DNA from: an uncultured Kiritimatiellota bacterium
GTDB taxonomy: Bacteria > Verrucomicrobiota > Kiritimatiellia > RFP12 > DVOR01
Reading direction: 5' to 3'
DNA: 63,633 nucleotides
NCBI GenBank assembly: GCA_944389585.1
Contig: CALXMW010000010.1
Coordinates: forward strand, 1 to 63,633
In this document: one piece after another, positions 1-8,616 of the stretch
Numbering within the stretch: position 1 is the stretch's first letter
Layout of the letters: every line of letters begins with the position of its first letter
The notes under the pieces: generated by a model
Seen by the model: only the letters and a program-made list of their open reading frames with translations
Told to the model about the DNA's origin: nothing
Database searches by the model: none
Translations under genes and position numbers: made by a program

Positions 1-36
1 CCCTCTGGTGCGCCCCCCGGGGGGCGCACCAGAGGG
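1..36. repeat. 36-bp perfect palindrome at the window edge
   Basis: The first 36 bases are their own reverse complement (arms begin CCCTCTGGTGCGCCCC). This could be the hairpin of a bidirectional terminator for a gene outside the window, but no T-run follows. It could also be an artefact at a contig end. Confidence 0.6.
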
Positions 37-109
37 CGCACCGCCCCCCTTCCGCCTCGCCGCATTACATTGTGCAATTTTCCTTGCCCTGGCATTCACC
101 CTGTCGGGA

Positions 110-138
110 TTGACAGGCAGGCGGGGTTGGGTTATTGT
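110..138 (+). promoter_or_regulatory. Sigma-70-type promoter
   Basis: A consensus -35 TTGACA (110-115) is followed after 17 bases by TATTGT (133-138). It lies about 57 bases upstream of the ATG at 195 and would drive the split exported-protein gene. Confidence 0.5.
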
Positions 139-194
139 ATGGGTGGTATGCGGGAACAATCGTTGTTTGAATGGTTTGCAAAAGAGGATACTCC

Positions 195-590
195 ATGAAG
201 ACGTATGCAAGGCGGGTTTGTCTCGGCGGACAGAAGGTGCTGGCGGGGGTTCTGTTGCTGGGGTTCGCGATGGTTGGGGAGTGGGCCGGTGCGACCCCGA
301 TTAGTCAGTGGGCTTTGGATTCACGGTATACCCCACCACCACGGGATCAGGTCAATTTATGGGGAGAGTCATCTGAAAAGGCAAAAGATGATTATATCGG
401 TCTGTTGGACGGACTCGGGGAAATGCCAGAAAAAAGGGAGTACAGCCGTTATGACGCCCCGATTATTCAGGATATTTTAAAAAAGAATCCTTTTACTACT
501 ACCATACCCAGTATGTATATGAGCTTAATTAACGGTAATAAAAAAATTATTTTTTTCCGACCGAACGTGCCCGTCAAAAGCGAAATTTAG
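195..590 (+). CDS. Unknown exported protein, 5' part of a frameshifted gene
   Basis: I do not recognise the family. The ATG at 195 is preferred over an in-frame ATG at 171 because AGAGGA sits six bases upstream of it. The first ~32 residues form a signal peptide: positive start, hydrophobic VLAGVLLLGFAMV, then a small-residue cleavage area. After that come about 90 soluble residues. The reading frame ends at 590, but the reading frame one base back is open across the same point and continues to 1621 with the same base composition, so this is most likely the N-terminal quarter of one ~475-residue periplasmic or secreted protein. The gene is clearly AT-richer than the chromosome downstream, suggesting transfer. 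Confidence 0.55.
   Translation: MKTYARRVCLGGQKVLAGVLLLGFAMVGEWAGATPISQWALDSRYTPPPRDQVNLWGESSEKAKDDYIGLLDGLGEMPEKREYSRYDAPIIQDILKKNPFTTTIPSMYMSLINGNKKIIFFRPNVPVKSEI
551..557 (+). other. T TTT TTC heptamer at the frame change
   Basis: Relative to the upstream frame the bases read T-TTT-TTC, which fits the X-XXY-YYZ pattern of -1 ribosomal frameshift sites. Slipping back one base gives TTT-TTT and continues with CCG ACC GAA into the frame that stays open to 1621. A run of seven A (540-546) lies just upstream. An indel in either homopolymer, real or a sequencing error, would look the same. Confidence 0.45.
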
Positions 591-622
591 CCTGCCTTTA
601 TGCGGGACCGGATTTAACACTA

Positions 623-1621
623 ATGTGGCATGGAGGAACCAAGTTTCCCATTCGGGCGCATTTGCATAACATTTGGCCGCATGATATGCTGGCTGTATTT
701 GAGCCCAAGCCGGACATGAAGCCGTTGATTACGTTGCCGGATTCGAAAACAGTCGGGATGTCCGAAGAAGACAAAGCCTATACAACCCAATTGCTTTCCG
801 TTGTGAATGAAAACCTGTTGTATATAGGGGAAATCCCGTTTTATAAACCGGATTTGAATTTATTTTGGTGCTACAGAGAATTTGTCGGACAGGTTATTCC
901 GGAAAAATACCTGTTATTCGGGACACAGTTGGACAAAGTACCGGCAAAGTTAATTGATCAAAACAAGGTGGATTTACAAAAACGGTTAGGATATCCGGTT
1001 TATAATGTCTGTGACTTGGAGGAAGGGCGCGAATGGAAATCATATTCTTATACGGATTTTATGAGTCGCAGAAGAATCGTTTTGGGGGAATTAGCCAAGA
1101 CGCCTAAAGGAAAGTTAAAAGACAATGGCGGATCCCCGATTGCCAGCTGTAGCGGGATGAAAGTGGTGCCGACCCTGTATTATATTCAGGGATCTTCCGA
1201 TATTGATCATTTGCATCTGATTATTGCGGACGCTTTGCGTAAAATTCAATACGGGCGGGCTCAAAAATCACTTAAGATGCTCTTTTTGGGGTTAAAAGCC
1301 GAAAAAGAGTTGCAGAAAGATCATCCGGCGCGGGTTCAGGTGTTGAATCAAATTTTGGTTCAGGCGGTTCCGTATGGGCGTAAATGGAATGATATGTTGC
1401 AAAAAGCGATGGATGAGAAAAAGTTTTTATTCAGCCTGACTAATCCGAATGGTCAAATGGAATCCATAGAGATGAATGAATGGATGGAGGCGCGAACAAC
1501 CTGGGGCTATTTCACGAAGACAGGGCGTTTGCCGATTATCGTAAAAGGAGAGGATCAAAGGAAAGTGATGTTACCTCGACCGCCGCGGAAGCAGAAACAG
1601 GCCAGCAAGGGTGACCAATAG
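623..1621 (+). CDS. Unknown protein, 3' part of the frameshifted exported gene
   Basis: This ORF has an ATG at 623, but its frame is open further upstream (from at least 542) and encodes a plausible junction, PTERARQKRNLACLYAGPD, directly after the upstream ORF. No good ribosome binding site precedes 623. I therefore read it as the C-terminal three quarters of the gene starting at 195. The protein is mixed alpha/beta in character, has no membrane segment, contains a few cysteines, and ends in a basic tail rich in Lys, Arg and Pro. No catalytic motif is recognisable. Codon use is AT-rich like the neighbouring membrane gene. If the frame change is programmed, both a ~130-residue and a ~475-residue product would be made. 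Confidence 0.55.
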   Translation: MWHGGTKFPIRAHLHNIWPHDMLAVFEPKPDMKPLITLPDSKTVGMSEEDKAYTTQLLSVVNENLLYIGEIPFYKPDLNLFWCYREFVGQVIPEKYLLFGTQLDKVPAKLIDQNKVDLQKRLGYPVYNVCDLEEGREWKSYSYTDFMSRRRIVLGELAKTPKGKLKDNGGSPIASCSGMKVVPTLYYIQGSSDIDHLHLIIADALRKIQYGRAQKSLKMLFLGLKAEKELQKDHPARVQVLNQILVQAVPYGRKWNDMLQKAMDEKKFLFSLTNPNGQMESIEMNEWMEARTTWGYFTKTGRLPIIVKGEDQRKVMLPRPPRKQKQASKGDQ

Positions 1622-1823
1622 GGCATCGCGATGGATGGCTCCGCTTCTTTTGAACCACGTTTATGTTTGGAACGAAGGGTCTTTTGTGCCGTCGCGTCGA
1701 GCTTTTCGGATGGAGGCGTTTGGGGCATGGGGCGATGACGCATCACGTGAACCGTCTCTGTGAAAGGTGTTATGGTGCACAAACGGTACAATCAAACCCA
1801 GTAAGCGGAAAGGAGTGTGCCCT

Positions 1824-2321
1824 ATGATTGCCTATTACTTGCTGGGAGGTTATTTTCTCGTTCACATTGTGTGTGCCGTTTTGGGGTTGGGAATGTGCTG
1901 TTTCAAGCGAGTCAATCCGTGGAAGAGTCCTTCGTTTTGGGCGTTCGCCGCGTTTCCCCTCCTTGGGCTGTTTCTTTCCTGCCTGGACGTGCTTCTGATG
2001 ACGCCGTATCGGACGCTTCCTTATTTGGTGTGCTTGCGTCTTCCTTTGTGTGTGGTTTTTGTCCTTTCGTCCACGTTGCTTTTTGTGCTGAGGGGACATC
2101 GCATTCTTCAAGGTGTCCTTTGCCTTTTGCATCTGTTGTGGGGGTGGGGATTGCCGTGGCTTTGTTTTGTGTCGGAACGGTTTGAATTGTTTTTGTTTTC
2201 CCCGATTGTGATGGGTTATTGGCCTTCGTATGAAATCCCGGGATTCGTGTTGGCTCAAGTGGGATATTCGACGTTGCAAGGTGTTGTTGCTTGGTGGGCG
2301 ATGTCGAGAGTACCTAAGTAG
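1824..2321 (+). CDS. Unknown polytopic membrane protein
   Basis: The ATG at 1824 is chosen because GGAAAGGAG lies eight bases upstream; the frame is also open from an ATG at 1767 without such a site. The 165-residue product is very hydrophobic, with about five membrane segments rich in Leu, Phe, Trp and Cys and short Arg/Lys loops. It has no recognisable domain. It is AT-rich like the gene before it and lies next to an insertion sequence, so it belongs to the same foreign-looking segment. The 1622-1823 gap before it shows nothing I can name. Confidence 0.5.
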   Translation: MIAYYLLGGYFLVHIVCAVLGLGMCCFKRVNPWKSPSFWAFAAFPLLGLFLSCLDVLLMTPYRTLPYLVCLRLPLCVVFVLSSTLLFVLRGHRILQGVLCLLHLLWGWGLPWLCFVSERFELFLFSPIVMGYWPSYEIPGFVLAQVGYSTLQGVVAWWAMSRVPK

Positions 2322-2439
2322 GTAATCAGAGGTGTGCTTGGTTTCCTCTGCGACACGATGGCAAGCGGCTGACGACGCAAAACGGAAAAGCACGTGTTGC
2401 GCAATGGTTCCCTGTATACGATACCTCCCGGTTGGCAAA

Positions 2440-3594
2440 CAGGGCAAACGCATAAAAATTAGACGGAGGCAAGGAGGGTTTCGAGAAGGGAGGGATTGAA
2501 GGCGAGACGGAGGCGTCTGATGCGGAGACTTCCACGGAGAGAGCTGTGGCGTAAGAGGTTAAGGCAGAGGACACGGAGGGCGGAGAGGTTGCGTGCGACG
2601 TTGCGGAGGCGAGCACGGCAGGCGTCTTCACGGAAAACGACGTCGAGGCACCAGTGGCATTGTTTTCAACGCCCCAGTGCTGACGGACGGCATTGGCAAT
2701 GGTTGGAGCATCCGCGGGGAGGCTGCTGAGGAAAAGGGCGGTTTCGGTGGTTTCGCGGCCGTCTGTGAGACGCCGGGTACGATCGATGCGTACAAGTGTT
2801 TGGAGTTTCGGCCACGTGTCTTTTTCAAGAAAAAGGGAAAGGTCAGAAGAGACCCAGCAACGGCGAGTTTCCAGATGTCCGTGGTCTTTCTCGACCTGCT
2901 CAAAGTCAGGGGCGCGCGAGGTGGCAACGTCGTGCAGGATTGCGGCGACGACACGTTGATGCGTGGGATGGTTACCTTTTAGGGGAAGGACATAATCGGC
3001 GCCCTTGTCGACGATCTTTTGGGCAATGGCAGTTTGGGTGTTGAGCGCATCGACCGTGACGACGCAACCGTCCAAAAACAATGAGTCCAAGAGTTGGGGA
3101 AGCGCCACGATCTCATTGCTCTTCCCATCCACCAAACATTGGCCGATGACCAAGCGCGTTTTGTCCGCCCAAGCATTCAGCAGATGGATGGCCTTCCCCG
3201 CCTTCTGACTCCCGCACACCGTCTTTCCGTCCACCGCGATCCCTTGCGGCACACCCATGGCCTGCGCCAGCCACTGGGCCACGCCCCTCAGAAAGGCCTC
3301 CAATGCCTGCGGTTCGATCAATTGCAACACCCGATTGAACGTGTCATGGCTCGGTATTCCGGGCAATGCGATCCATTTCTCTATCCACTTCCGTCGCGTC
3401 CTCGTGACAAGTTCCATTTCCGTGAACGTCGTCGCCCCCGAGAGCATCGCCACCACGGCGCAAAAGAGAATTTGCGGCAGTTCATACACCCGTGTCCGCG
3501 CCACTCGGGGCTCTTTGACCGCCAACATCAAACGAAACAAAACATGATTCTCATTCATCCCTTTATATTTACAAAATTAGATGCGTTTGCCCTG
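2440..3594 (-). mobile_element. ISAs1-family insertion sequence, 1155 bp
   Basis: The element is bounded by perfect 14-bp inverted repeats CAGGGCAAACGCAT at 2440-2453 and, reversed, at 3581-3594. It contains one transposase gene on the minus strand. No target-site duplication is visible next to the ends (left flank GTTGGCAAA, right flank GCGTGAAAT), so the insertion is old or the flanks were rearranged. The transposase carries a frameshift, so the copy is probably dead. Confidence 0.8.
2459..3558 (-). pseudogene. ISAs1-family transposase, frameshifted near its 3' end
   Basis: The first ~300 residues show the ISAs1/H-repeat transposase pattern: an N-terminal domain with PSHDTFNRVLQ, the first DDE aspartate in IAVDGKT, the second in VVTVDALNTQ, KGNHP, then the HWGVEN motif. 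Right after HWGVEN (about 2660-2664) the frame breaks. The frame used upstream gives a Ser/Thr/Pro-rich tail that runs out of the element to 2326. A neighbouring frame restores the family ending CHWCLDVVFREDACRARLRN and stops at 2459, just inside the inverted repeat. One base appears to have been lost. Transposase activity is therefore unlikely. Confidence 0.8.
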
Positions 3595-3804
3595 GCGTGA
3601 AATCTTTGTAAGGGACGCCGCGGGGCGGCCGACGGGGTGCGGCGTGTCTCACCCCGGGATATGGTGTCTCTCGGGTCGAGGTACGCCGTGTTCCGGGAAA
3701 CGAGGCCCGCAAACACGTTGCCTGGGGCCTGGCCGCGGCCCTCCCCCGCGCTTGGCGAGGAATACGTTCCCATCCTAGGTTTTACGCCGCGCCGGTTTTT
3801 ATGT

Positions 3805-3833
3805 TAAACTGATTCTGCTCGCCAGAAAAGGAG
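3805..3833 (+). promoter_or_regulatory. Probable promoter and ribosome binding site of the DUF2157 gene
   Basis: TGT followed by TAAACT (3805-3810) resembles the extended -10 seen elsewhere in the window. AAAAGGAGG (3825-3833) is a near-perfect Shine-Dalgarno sequence seven bases before the ATG at 3841. The rest of the 3595-3840 gap is GC-rich and can form several hairpins, but none that I can identify. Confidence 0.4.
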
Positions 3834-3840
3834 GTCGCAG

Positions 3841-5055
3841 ATGCAGTCATCCATCCCACAGGCCGCGCGGCCAAAGCCGCTCAAAGGCACGCTTTGGTTC
3901 GGCGCCGTCGGCGCCGCGCTCATCATCATCGGCGTTTCGGCCATGCTGTCCGCCAATTGGCATTGGGTGCCGCTGAGGGCGCAGATCGCCGTGGCGCTCG
4001 CGCCGCTCGTCGCGGCATGGTGCGGGGCGCTGTGGCTGTGGCGGCGGGGCGGGGGCGGCGTGGTGGCCGAGGAGGTGCTGGGCACGGTCTGGTCGGGCGG
4101 GGTGATTTGTGCCGTCGCGCTGCTAGGGCGCGTGCTGCAGCTGTCCTCGGAGTCGTTCGTCTTCTGCGCCACGGTCACGGCGCTGCTCCTGCCGGTCGTG
4201 TGGTTGCTGCGCTCCAAGGCCGCGTGGTGCGTCTGCCTGGGGTTCGCCCTCGCCACGGTCTGCACGGTGGAGGGGCTTGGGCTGTCGCCGTGGGGGGAGG
4301 CCGCGGGGATGGCCGGGACACTCGCCGTGGGGACGGTGGCGCTTGCCTTCCGGACGGCGGCGCAGTGGCGTGTGGAGGGCGTCGACGGCGTGGCGTGGCG
4401 GTGGCTGATCGCCTTCGGCGCGACGGCTTGGGCGATTGCCGCGGCCTTCGTGCTTTACGCGTGCGCCGAGCATGTGCTGGGGCTGTCGGAGGCGTCCGCC
4501 TTGGGGGTCGTGATCGCCTTTCTCTTCGCGGTCGGCGCGTTCGCCGCGTGCGTGGAGCGCGGGCGCGCGCCGTATGACCGGCCGCTCTCGTTTCTGTTCG
4601 CCGTGGGGGGCGCTTGGGTGGCGCTGATCTGCATCGCGGTCGCGGCCGACCATGCGAACCTACACGGCAGCGCCGCCTTGCTGTGGTGCGTTTGCGCGGC
4701 GACGTTGGTGGCGGCCGGGGTGCTGGCGGAGCGGCGCTGCCTGCGGGACGAGGGGGTATTCCTGTTCCTGGCGCCGGTCATCTGCGCGTCCTTTGCCGTG
4801 GGGACGGGGTGGGTGGCGTTGGGCGGGACGTTGGCGGTTGGCGTCGCGGCGATTGCGCACGGGGTCGTGACCGGTCGGCGGATGGTGGCCAACGAGGGGC
4901 TGCTCCTCGCCGTCGGCGCCGCGTGGTTCGGGTTCGTCGCGTTCGAGGCAGACCTGATGCTTCAGGGGGTGACGCTGCTTGGCGGCGGCGTGGCTTTGCT
5001 TGTGCTCAACCTGGCGTTCGCCCGGGGCGCCCGAAAGGAGGCCGACCATGACTAA
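3841..5055 (+). CDS. DUF2157-type integral membrane protein
   Basis: The 404-residue product is almost wholly hydrophobic, with about eleven membrane segments and short charged loops. The opening LKGTLWFGAVGAALIIIGV and the following ALI-type segments match what I know of DUF2157 proteins, whose function is not established. It overlaps the next gene by eight bases. That neighbour starts with a GDYXXLXY-like domain, the usual partner of DUF2157, which supports the assignment. The pair may form one membrane complex. An AAGGAGG ribosome binding site fixes the start. Confidence 0.75.
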   Translation: MQSSIPQAARPKPLKGTLWFGAVGAALIIIGVSAMLSANWHWVPLRAQIAVALAPLVAAWCGALWLWRRGGGGVVAEEVLGTVWSGGVICAVALLGRVLQLSSESFVFCATVTALLLPVVWLLRSKAAWCVCLGFALATVCTVEGLGLSPWGEAAGMAGTLAVGTVALAFRTAAQWRVEGVDGVAWRWLIAFGATAWAIAAAFVLYACAEHVLGLSEASALGVVIAFLFAVGAFAACVERGRAPYDRPLSFLFAVGGAWVALICIAVAADHANLHGSAALLWCVCAATLVAAGVLAERRCLRDEGVFLFLAPVICASFAVGTGWVALGGTLAVGVAAIAHGVVTGRRMVANEGLLLAVGAAWFGFVAFEADLMLQGVTLLGGGVALLVLNLAFARGARKEADHD

Positions 5056-6502
5056 GACCTTCCGCACCGTCGTCTTCGCCGCTGCCATCCTGGCGCAGGC
5101 CGCCGTGCCGGGGTGGATGCTCGCCAAGCATCACCTCATCCTCACGCGCGGCGATCGGGTCTCCCTGCCCGTCACCATCGGCGACCCGCGCGACCTCTTC
5201 ATGGGGCATTACGCGCGCCTCTCGGTCGTGGGGGATTTGCCGCCGCTGCTCGAGGGCGTGCCCAAGGGTTATCTGCGCTACTACTGCGACCAACGCTACG
5301 CCAAGCGCCTTGACCGGGCGCGCGTCCCGTATCGGGGCGAGCTGACCGTGCGCGTGTGGCGTGGTTCGGCCTTGGCCGAGGCGCTCACCATCGACGGGAA
5401 ACCCGCCCATGTGTTCCTTGAGCAGGCGGGCGTCGCGGCGAGGGAGAAGGAGGACGGCCTGCTTCGGCTCGTCGCCCTCGACGACATCCCGGATCCTCTG
5501 TTTGAGGAGCGCGAGGATTTCGCGGCCGTCACCGGGCTCGACCCTCTTTGGGACGCTCGCGGCACCGTCCTGCCCCTCACGCCTGAGGATTGGTGGCGCG
5601 CCAAACGCGGGCCGCTCCCGGGCGATCCGCCCATGACCCCGCCGGAGGCCGCGCGCCGTTGGGATCGGATCTTTAAGCTGGTGAAATATTTCGACCAGGC
5701 CACGCCGATATGCTTCCCGATTTTCAATCGCCTTCCCGCCGGGCTTGCGGAGTCTTTCCCCGAGCGTGCCGTCGCGTATTACAAGGCCATCCGGGAGGCG
5801 CTTTGGCCTTTTGGGAGCAGGGAGACGCCGCTCTTTTTTGTGGGCGACGCCGGGGAGATGCCACCGCGCCAGGTGCTCGACGCCATGAGGAAGGTCTTCT
5901 CGGGGGGCCGTTGGCTCCTGCCCGCCGCGACGCTCCCCAAGGGGCTCGATTCGGACGGCGTTGTCCTCCTGCTCGACGCGCCCCCCGCGAAGGATCCCGG
6001 CGCGCCGTGGATGTTGCGCGGCCCCGCGCCTTCCGGGTGGGAGCCCCCGAAGGGATGCGTCGGCTTCCTCGAGCGGCGCGACCCGCTCGGCGACGTCGCC
6101 CCGCCCGTCCCCGGCGAGGCCGCGCGGCTCGTCGCCCGACTGCGCGCCATGGGTGAGGAAGGCGTCACGCACAGCGCGCTGATGGCGTGCGTCGACGCGC
6201 TGTTCCGCGAGGCTGTCGCGCGCGGCGATGGCGCGTTGGCCGACCGCGCGCTCTTGCTCGACAACCGGCGCACGCTCCATACGCTCTTCGAGCACTGTGT
6301 CTCCTATGATGAGTATCGCGCGCTCGTCGCCCGGCTGGCCGAGCGCGAACGCGCGGGCCGGCGCGTCCTGCTGGGCGGGTGGCCGGCCGTGGCGCCGCTT
6401 GCGGCCGATCCGCCCCCGCCGCCCCGGTCCAAGTTCTGCACCGTGCGGGCGGTGCTGGAGTTGGCCGAGGCGCTGGGGTTCGGCCCGGACGCCGGCGAGT
6501 GA
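5048..6502 (+). CDS. GDYXXLXY-domain protein with a long C-terminal extension
   Basis: The ATG at 5048 overlaps the end of the upstream membrane gene. Residues 1-25 form one hydrophobic segment (signal anchor). Then comes the GDYXXLXY-like domain: VSLPVTIGDPRDLFMGHY is the usual entry, with GHYARLSV in place of GDYxxLxY. The family is typically about 170-200 residues, whereas this protein has 484. The extra ~300 residues, from about 195 on, look globular and are not recognised. They begin with a PPEAARRWDRIFKLV helix region and include several Pro-rich turns. The protein is probably held on the outer face of the inner membrane. No function is established for either part. Confidence 0.65.
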   Translation: MTKTFRTVVFAAAILAQAAVPGWMLAKHHLILTRGDRVSLPVTIGDPRDLFMGHYARLSVVGDLPPLLEGVPKGYLRYYCDQRYAKRLDRARVPYRGELTVRVWRGSALAEALTIDGKPAHVFLEQAGVAAREKEDGLLRLVALDDIPDPLFEEREDFAAVTGLDPLWDARGTVLPLTPEDWWRAKRGPLPGDPPMTPPEAARRWDRIFKLVKYFDQATPICFPIFNRLPAGLAESFPERAVAYYKAIREALWPFGSRETPLFFVGDAGEMPPRQVLDAMRKVFSGGRWLLPAATLPKGLDSDGVVLLLDAPPAKDPGAPWMLRGPAPSGWEPPKGCVGFLERRDPLGDVAPPVPGEAARLVARLRAMGEEGVTHSALMACVDALFREAVARGDGALADRALLLDNRRTLHTLFEHCVSYDEYRALVARLAERERAGRRVLLGGWPAVAPLAADPPPPPRSKFCTVRAVLELAEALGFGPDAGE

Positions 6503-6517
6503 GCGGGCGCGGCGGAC

Positions 6518-6554
6518 AAAAAAGGCCCCGACCGGTGCGGTCGGGGCCTTTTTG
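6518..6554. terminator. Bidirectional rho-independent terminator
   Basis: An A-run, a GGCCCCGACC / GGTCGGGGCC stem and a T-run form a symmetrical hairpin between two convergent genes (the GDYXXLXY gene and PEP carboxykinase), ending both transcripts. Confidence 0.85.
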
Positions 6555-6569
6555 CGGTTTGCGCCTGGG

Positions 6570-8444
6570 TTAGGCGTTGAGGGCGGCGGTGATTTCCTCG
6601 AGCTTGGCGGTGAGCTCGGCGGGGATGCGGTCGCCGAACTTCTCCCAGGACTCCTTGACGCCGGCGACTTCCTTCTTCCAGCCGTCGAGGTCGACGGTGA
6701 GGAGCTCGTGGAGCGTCTCGGGGGTGGTCTCGCAGCCGGTCAGGTCGATGGCGTCGTCGGTGGGCATGATGCCGATGGGGGTGTCCTTGGTCTTGGCGGT
6801 GCCTTCGATGGCCTCGCAGGCCCACTTGAGGACGCGGGAGTTGTCGCCGAAGCCGGGCCACATGAAGTGGCCGTCGGCGTCCTTGCGGAACCAGTTCACG
6901 AAGAAGATCTTCGGGAGCTTGTCGGCGGCGATCTTCTTGCCCATCTCGAGCCAGTGGCCGAAGTAGTCGGCCATGTTGTAGCCGCAGAAGGGCAGCATGG
7001 CCATGGGGTCGCGGCGGACCTGGCCGATCTGGTCGGAGATGACGGCGGCGGTGACCTCGGAGCCGGCGGCGGAGCCCATGTAGACGCCGTGGGCCCAGTC
7101 CTTGGCCATGTTCACCAGCGGGATGGTGGAGGGGCGGCGGCCGCCGAAGAGGATGGCGGTGACGGGCACGCCTTCGGGGGCTTCCCATTCCTTGGCGATG
7201 ACGGGGCACTGGACGGCGGGGGCCGTGAAGCGGGAGTTCGGGTGGGCGGCCTTGATGGGCTCGCCGGTGCCGTCGGGGCTGGCGACCATCTTGTTGGGCT
7301 TTTCCTTGGAGGCGTAGCAATCGTTGCCCTTCCAGTCGATGCCGTGGGCGGGGGCGGGGACGCCCATGTCTTCCCACCACACGTCGCCGTCGTCGGTGAG
7401 CACGACGTTGGTGAAGATGGTGTTCTTCTCGCAGGCGTGCAGGGCGTTGGGGTTGGAGACCTTGGAGGTGCCGGGGGCGACGCCGAAGAAGCCGTTCTCG
7501 GGGTTGATGGCGTAGAGGGCGCCGTCCTTGCCCACGTGCATCCAGGCGATGTCGTCGCCGCAGGTCTCGACCTTCCAGCCGGGGAGCGTGGGGAGCATCA
7601 TCGCCAGGTTGGTCTTGCCGCAGGCGGAGGGGAAGGCCGCGGTGATGAAGTAGCTCTTGCCCTCGGGGCTGGTGAGCTTGAGGATGAGCATGTGCTCGGC
7701 CATCCAGCCTTCCTTGCGGGCGAGGACGGAGGCGATGCGCAGGGCGAAGCACTTCTTGCCGAGGAGGGCGTTGCCGCCGTAGCCCGAGCCGAAGGACCAG
7801 ATGGCCTCTTCGCCGGGGTCGGTGAACTGGGTGATGTACTTCTTCTCCATCGGGGCGCAGGGCCAGGCGACGTCCGCTTGGCCGGGCTCGAGCGGGGCGC
7901 CGACGGAGTGGTAGCACTTGACGTACTCGGCGCCCTTGTTGATGAGCTCGAGCGCCGCGTCGCCCATGCGCGTCATGATGCGCATGTTGCAGACGACGTA
8001 GGGCGAGTCGGTCAGCTCAACGCCCAGCTTGGCCAGGGGCGAGCCGATGGGGCCCATGGAGAAGGGGATGACGTAGAGCGTGCGGCCCTTCATGCAGCCG
8101 GCGTAGAGATCCCACATGATCTTCTTCATCTCGGTGGGGTCCATCCAGTTGTTGGTGGGGCCGGCGTTGTTCTTGTCCTTGCAGCAGATGTAGGTGCGCT
8201 TCTCGACGCGGGCGACGTCGCTCTCATGGGAGCGGACGAGGTAGCAGCCGGGGCGCTTCTTCTCGTTCAGCTTCACCCAGGCGCCGCGGGCGACCTCGGC
8301 GGCGGCCAGGCGATCGAACTCTTCCTGGGAGCCGTCGCAGACGACGATGTTCGCGGGGGTCGTGTGCTCGGCGAATTCCTTCACCCACGCCTTCAGCTCG
8401 GGGTTGGTGATCTTCTCAAGGGCTTTGCAGCAGCAGCTCATCAT
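6570..8444 (-). CDS. pckG: Phosphoenolpyruvate carboxykinase (GTP)
   Basis: The enzyme converts oxaloacetate and GTP to phosphoenolpyruvate, CO2 and GDP in the cytoplasm. It is used for gluconeogenesis or, in many anaerobes, in reverse to fix CO2 during fermentation to succinate. The 624-residue length is right for the GTP family. Visible motifs are the kinase loop in [13 protein letters not shown] (about residue 275), the upstream [14 protein letters not shown] stretch, and the guanine-binding region near [12 protein letters not shown] (read here as [11 protein letters not shown]). The ATG at 8444 is followed by [11 protein letters not shown]. The gene is transcribed alone toward a bidirectional terminator, from a TACAAT box about 80 bases upstream. 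Confidence 0.95.
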   Translation of the reverse strand: MMSCCCKALEKITNPELKAWVKEFAEHTTPANIVVCDGSQEEFDRLAAAEVARGAWVKLNEKKRPGCYLVRSHESDVARVEKRTYICCKDKNNAGPTNNWMDPTEMKKIMWDLYAGCMKGRTLYVIPFSMGPIGSPLAKLGVELTDSPYVVCNMRIMTRMGDAALELINKGAEYVKCYHSVGAPLEPGQADVAWPCAPMEKKYITQFTDPGEEAIWSFGSGYGGNALLGKKCFALRIASVLARKEGWMAEHMLILKLTSPEGKSYFITAAFPSACGKTNLAMMLPTLPGWKVETCGDDIAWMHVGKDGALYAINPENGFFGVAPGTSKVSNPNALHACEKNTIFTNVVLTDDGDVWWEDMGVPAPAHGIDWKGNDCYASKEKPNKMVASPDGTGEPIKAAHPNSRFTAPAVQCPVIAKEWEAPEGVPVTAILFGGRRPSTIPLVNMAKDWAHGVYMGSAAGSEVTAAVISDQIGQVRRDPMAMLPFCGYNMADYFGHWLEMGKKIAADKLPKIFFVNWFRKDADGHFMWPGFGDNSRVLKWACEAIEGTAKTKDTPIGIMPTDDAIDLTGCETTPETLHELLTVDLDGWKKEVAGVKESWEKFGDRIPAELTAKLEEITAALNA

Positions 8445-8524
8445 GCTTCTCCGTTGCGTTGTTTGCCGTGGGGGCTTGGCCGCGCACCCGCGCTTCCGCC
8501 GCCTTGGCCAAAATAACGCCTCCT

Positions 8525-8530
8525 ATTGTA
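8525..8530 (-). promoter_or_regulatory. -10 box of the PEP carboxykinase gene
   Basis: TACAAT on the minus strand would start transcription near 8518 and give a leader of about 74 bases, with GGAG close to the start codon. A clear -35 is not visible. Confidence 0.4.
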
Positions 8531-8589
8531 CCGCACCTCCGCCCCCCGCGCAACAACTTTCGCGCTAGGCGCGGCGGCCCAAAGGATGG

Positions 8590-8609
8590 TAATATGGTGA
8601 TGTCAGGAG
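8590..8609 (+). promoter_or_regulatory. Extended -10 and ribosome binding site of the alpha-2-macroglobulin gene
   Basis: TGG-TAATAT (8587-8595) is an extended -10. CAGGAG (8604-8609) lies seven bases before the ATG at 8617. The mRNA leader would be only about 15 bases. Confidence 0.45.
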
Positions 8610-8616
8610 CCCTTCT

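Noticed and set aside
3700..3740. GGCAACGTGTTT (minus strand) shared with structured RNA copy A, suggesting a third RNA copy
   Set aside because: Only 12 bases match; none of the conserved helices or the terminator are present, and such a match is expected by chance in 63 kb.
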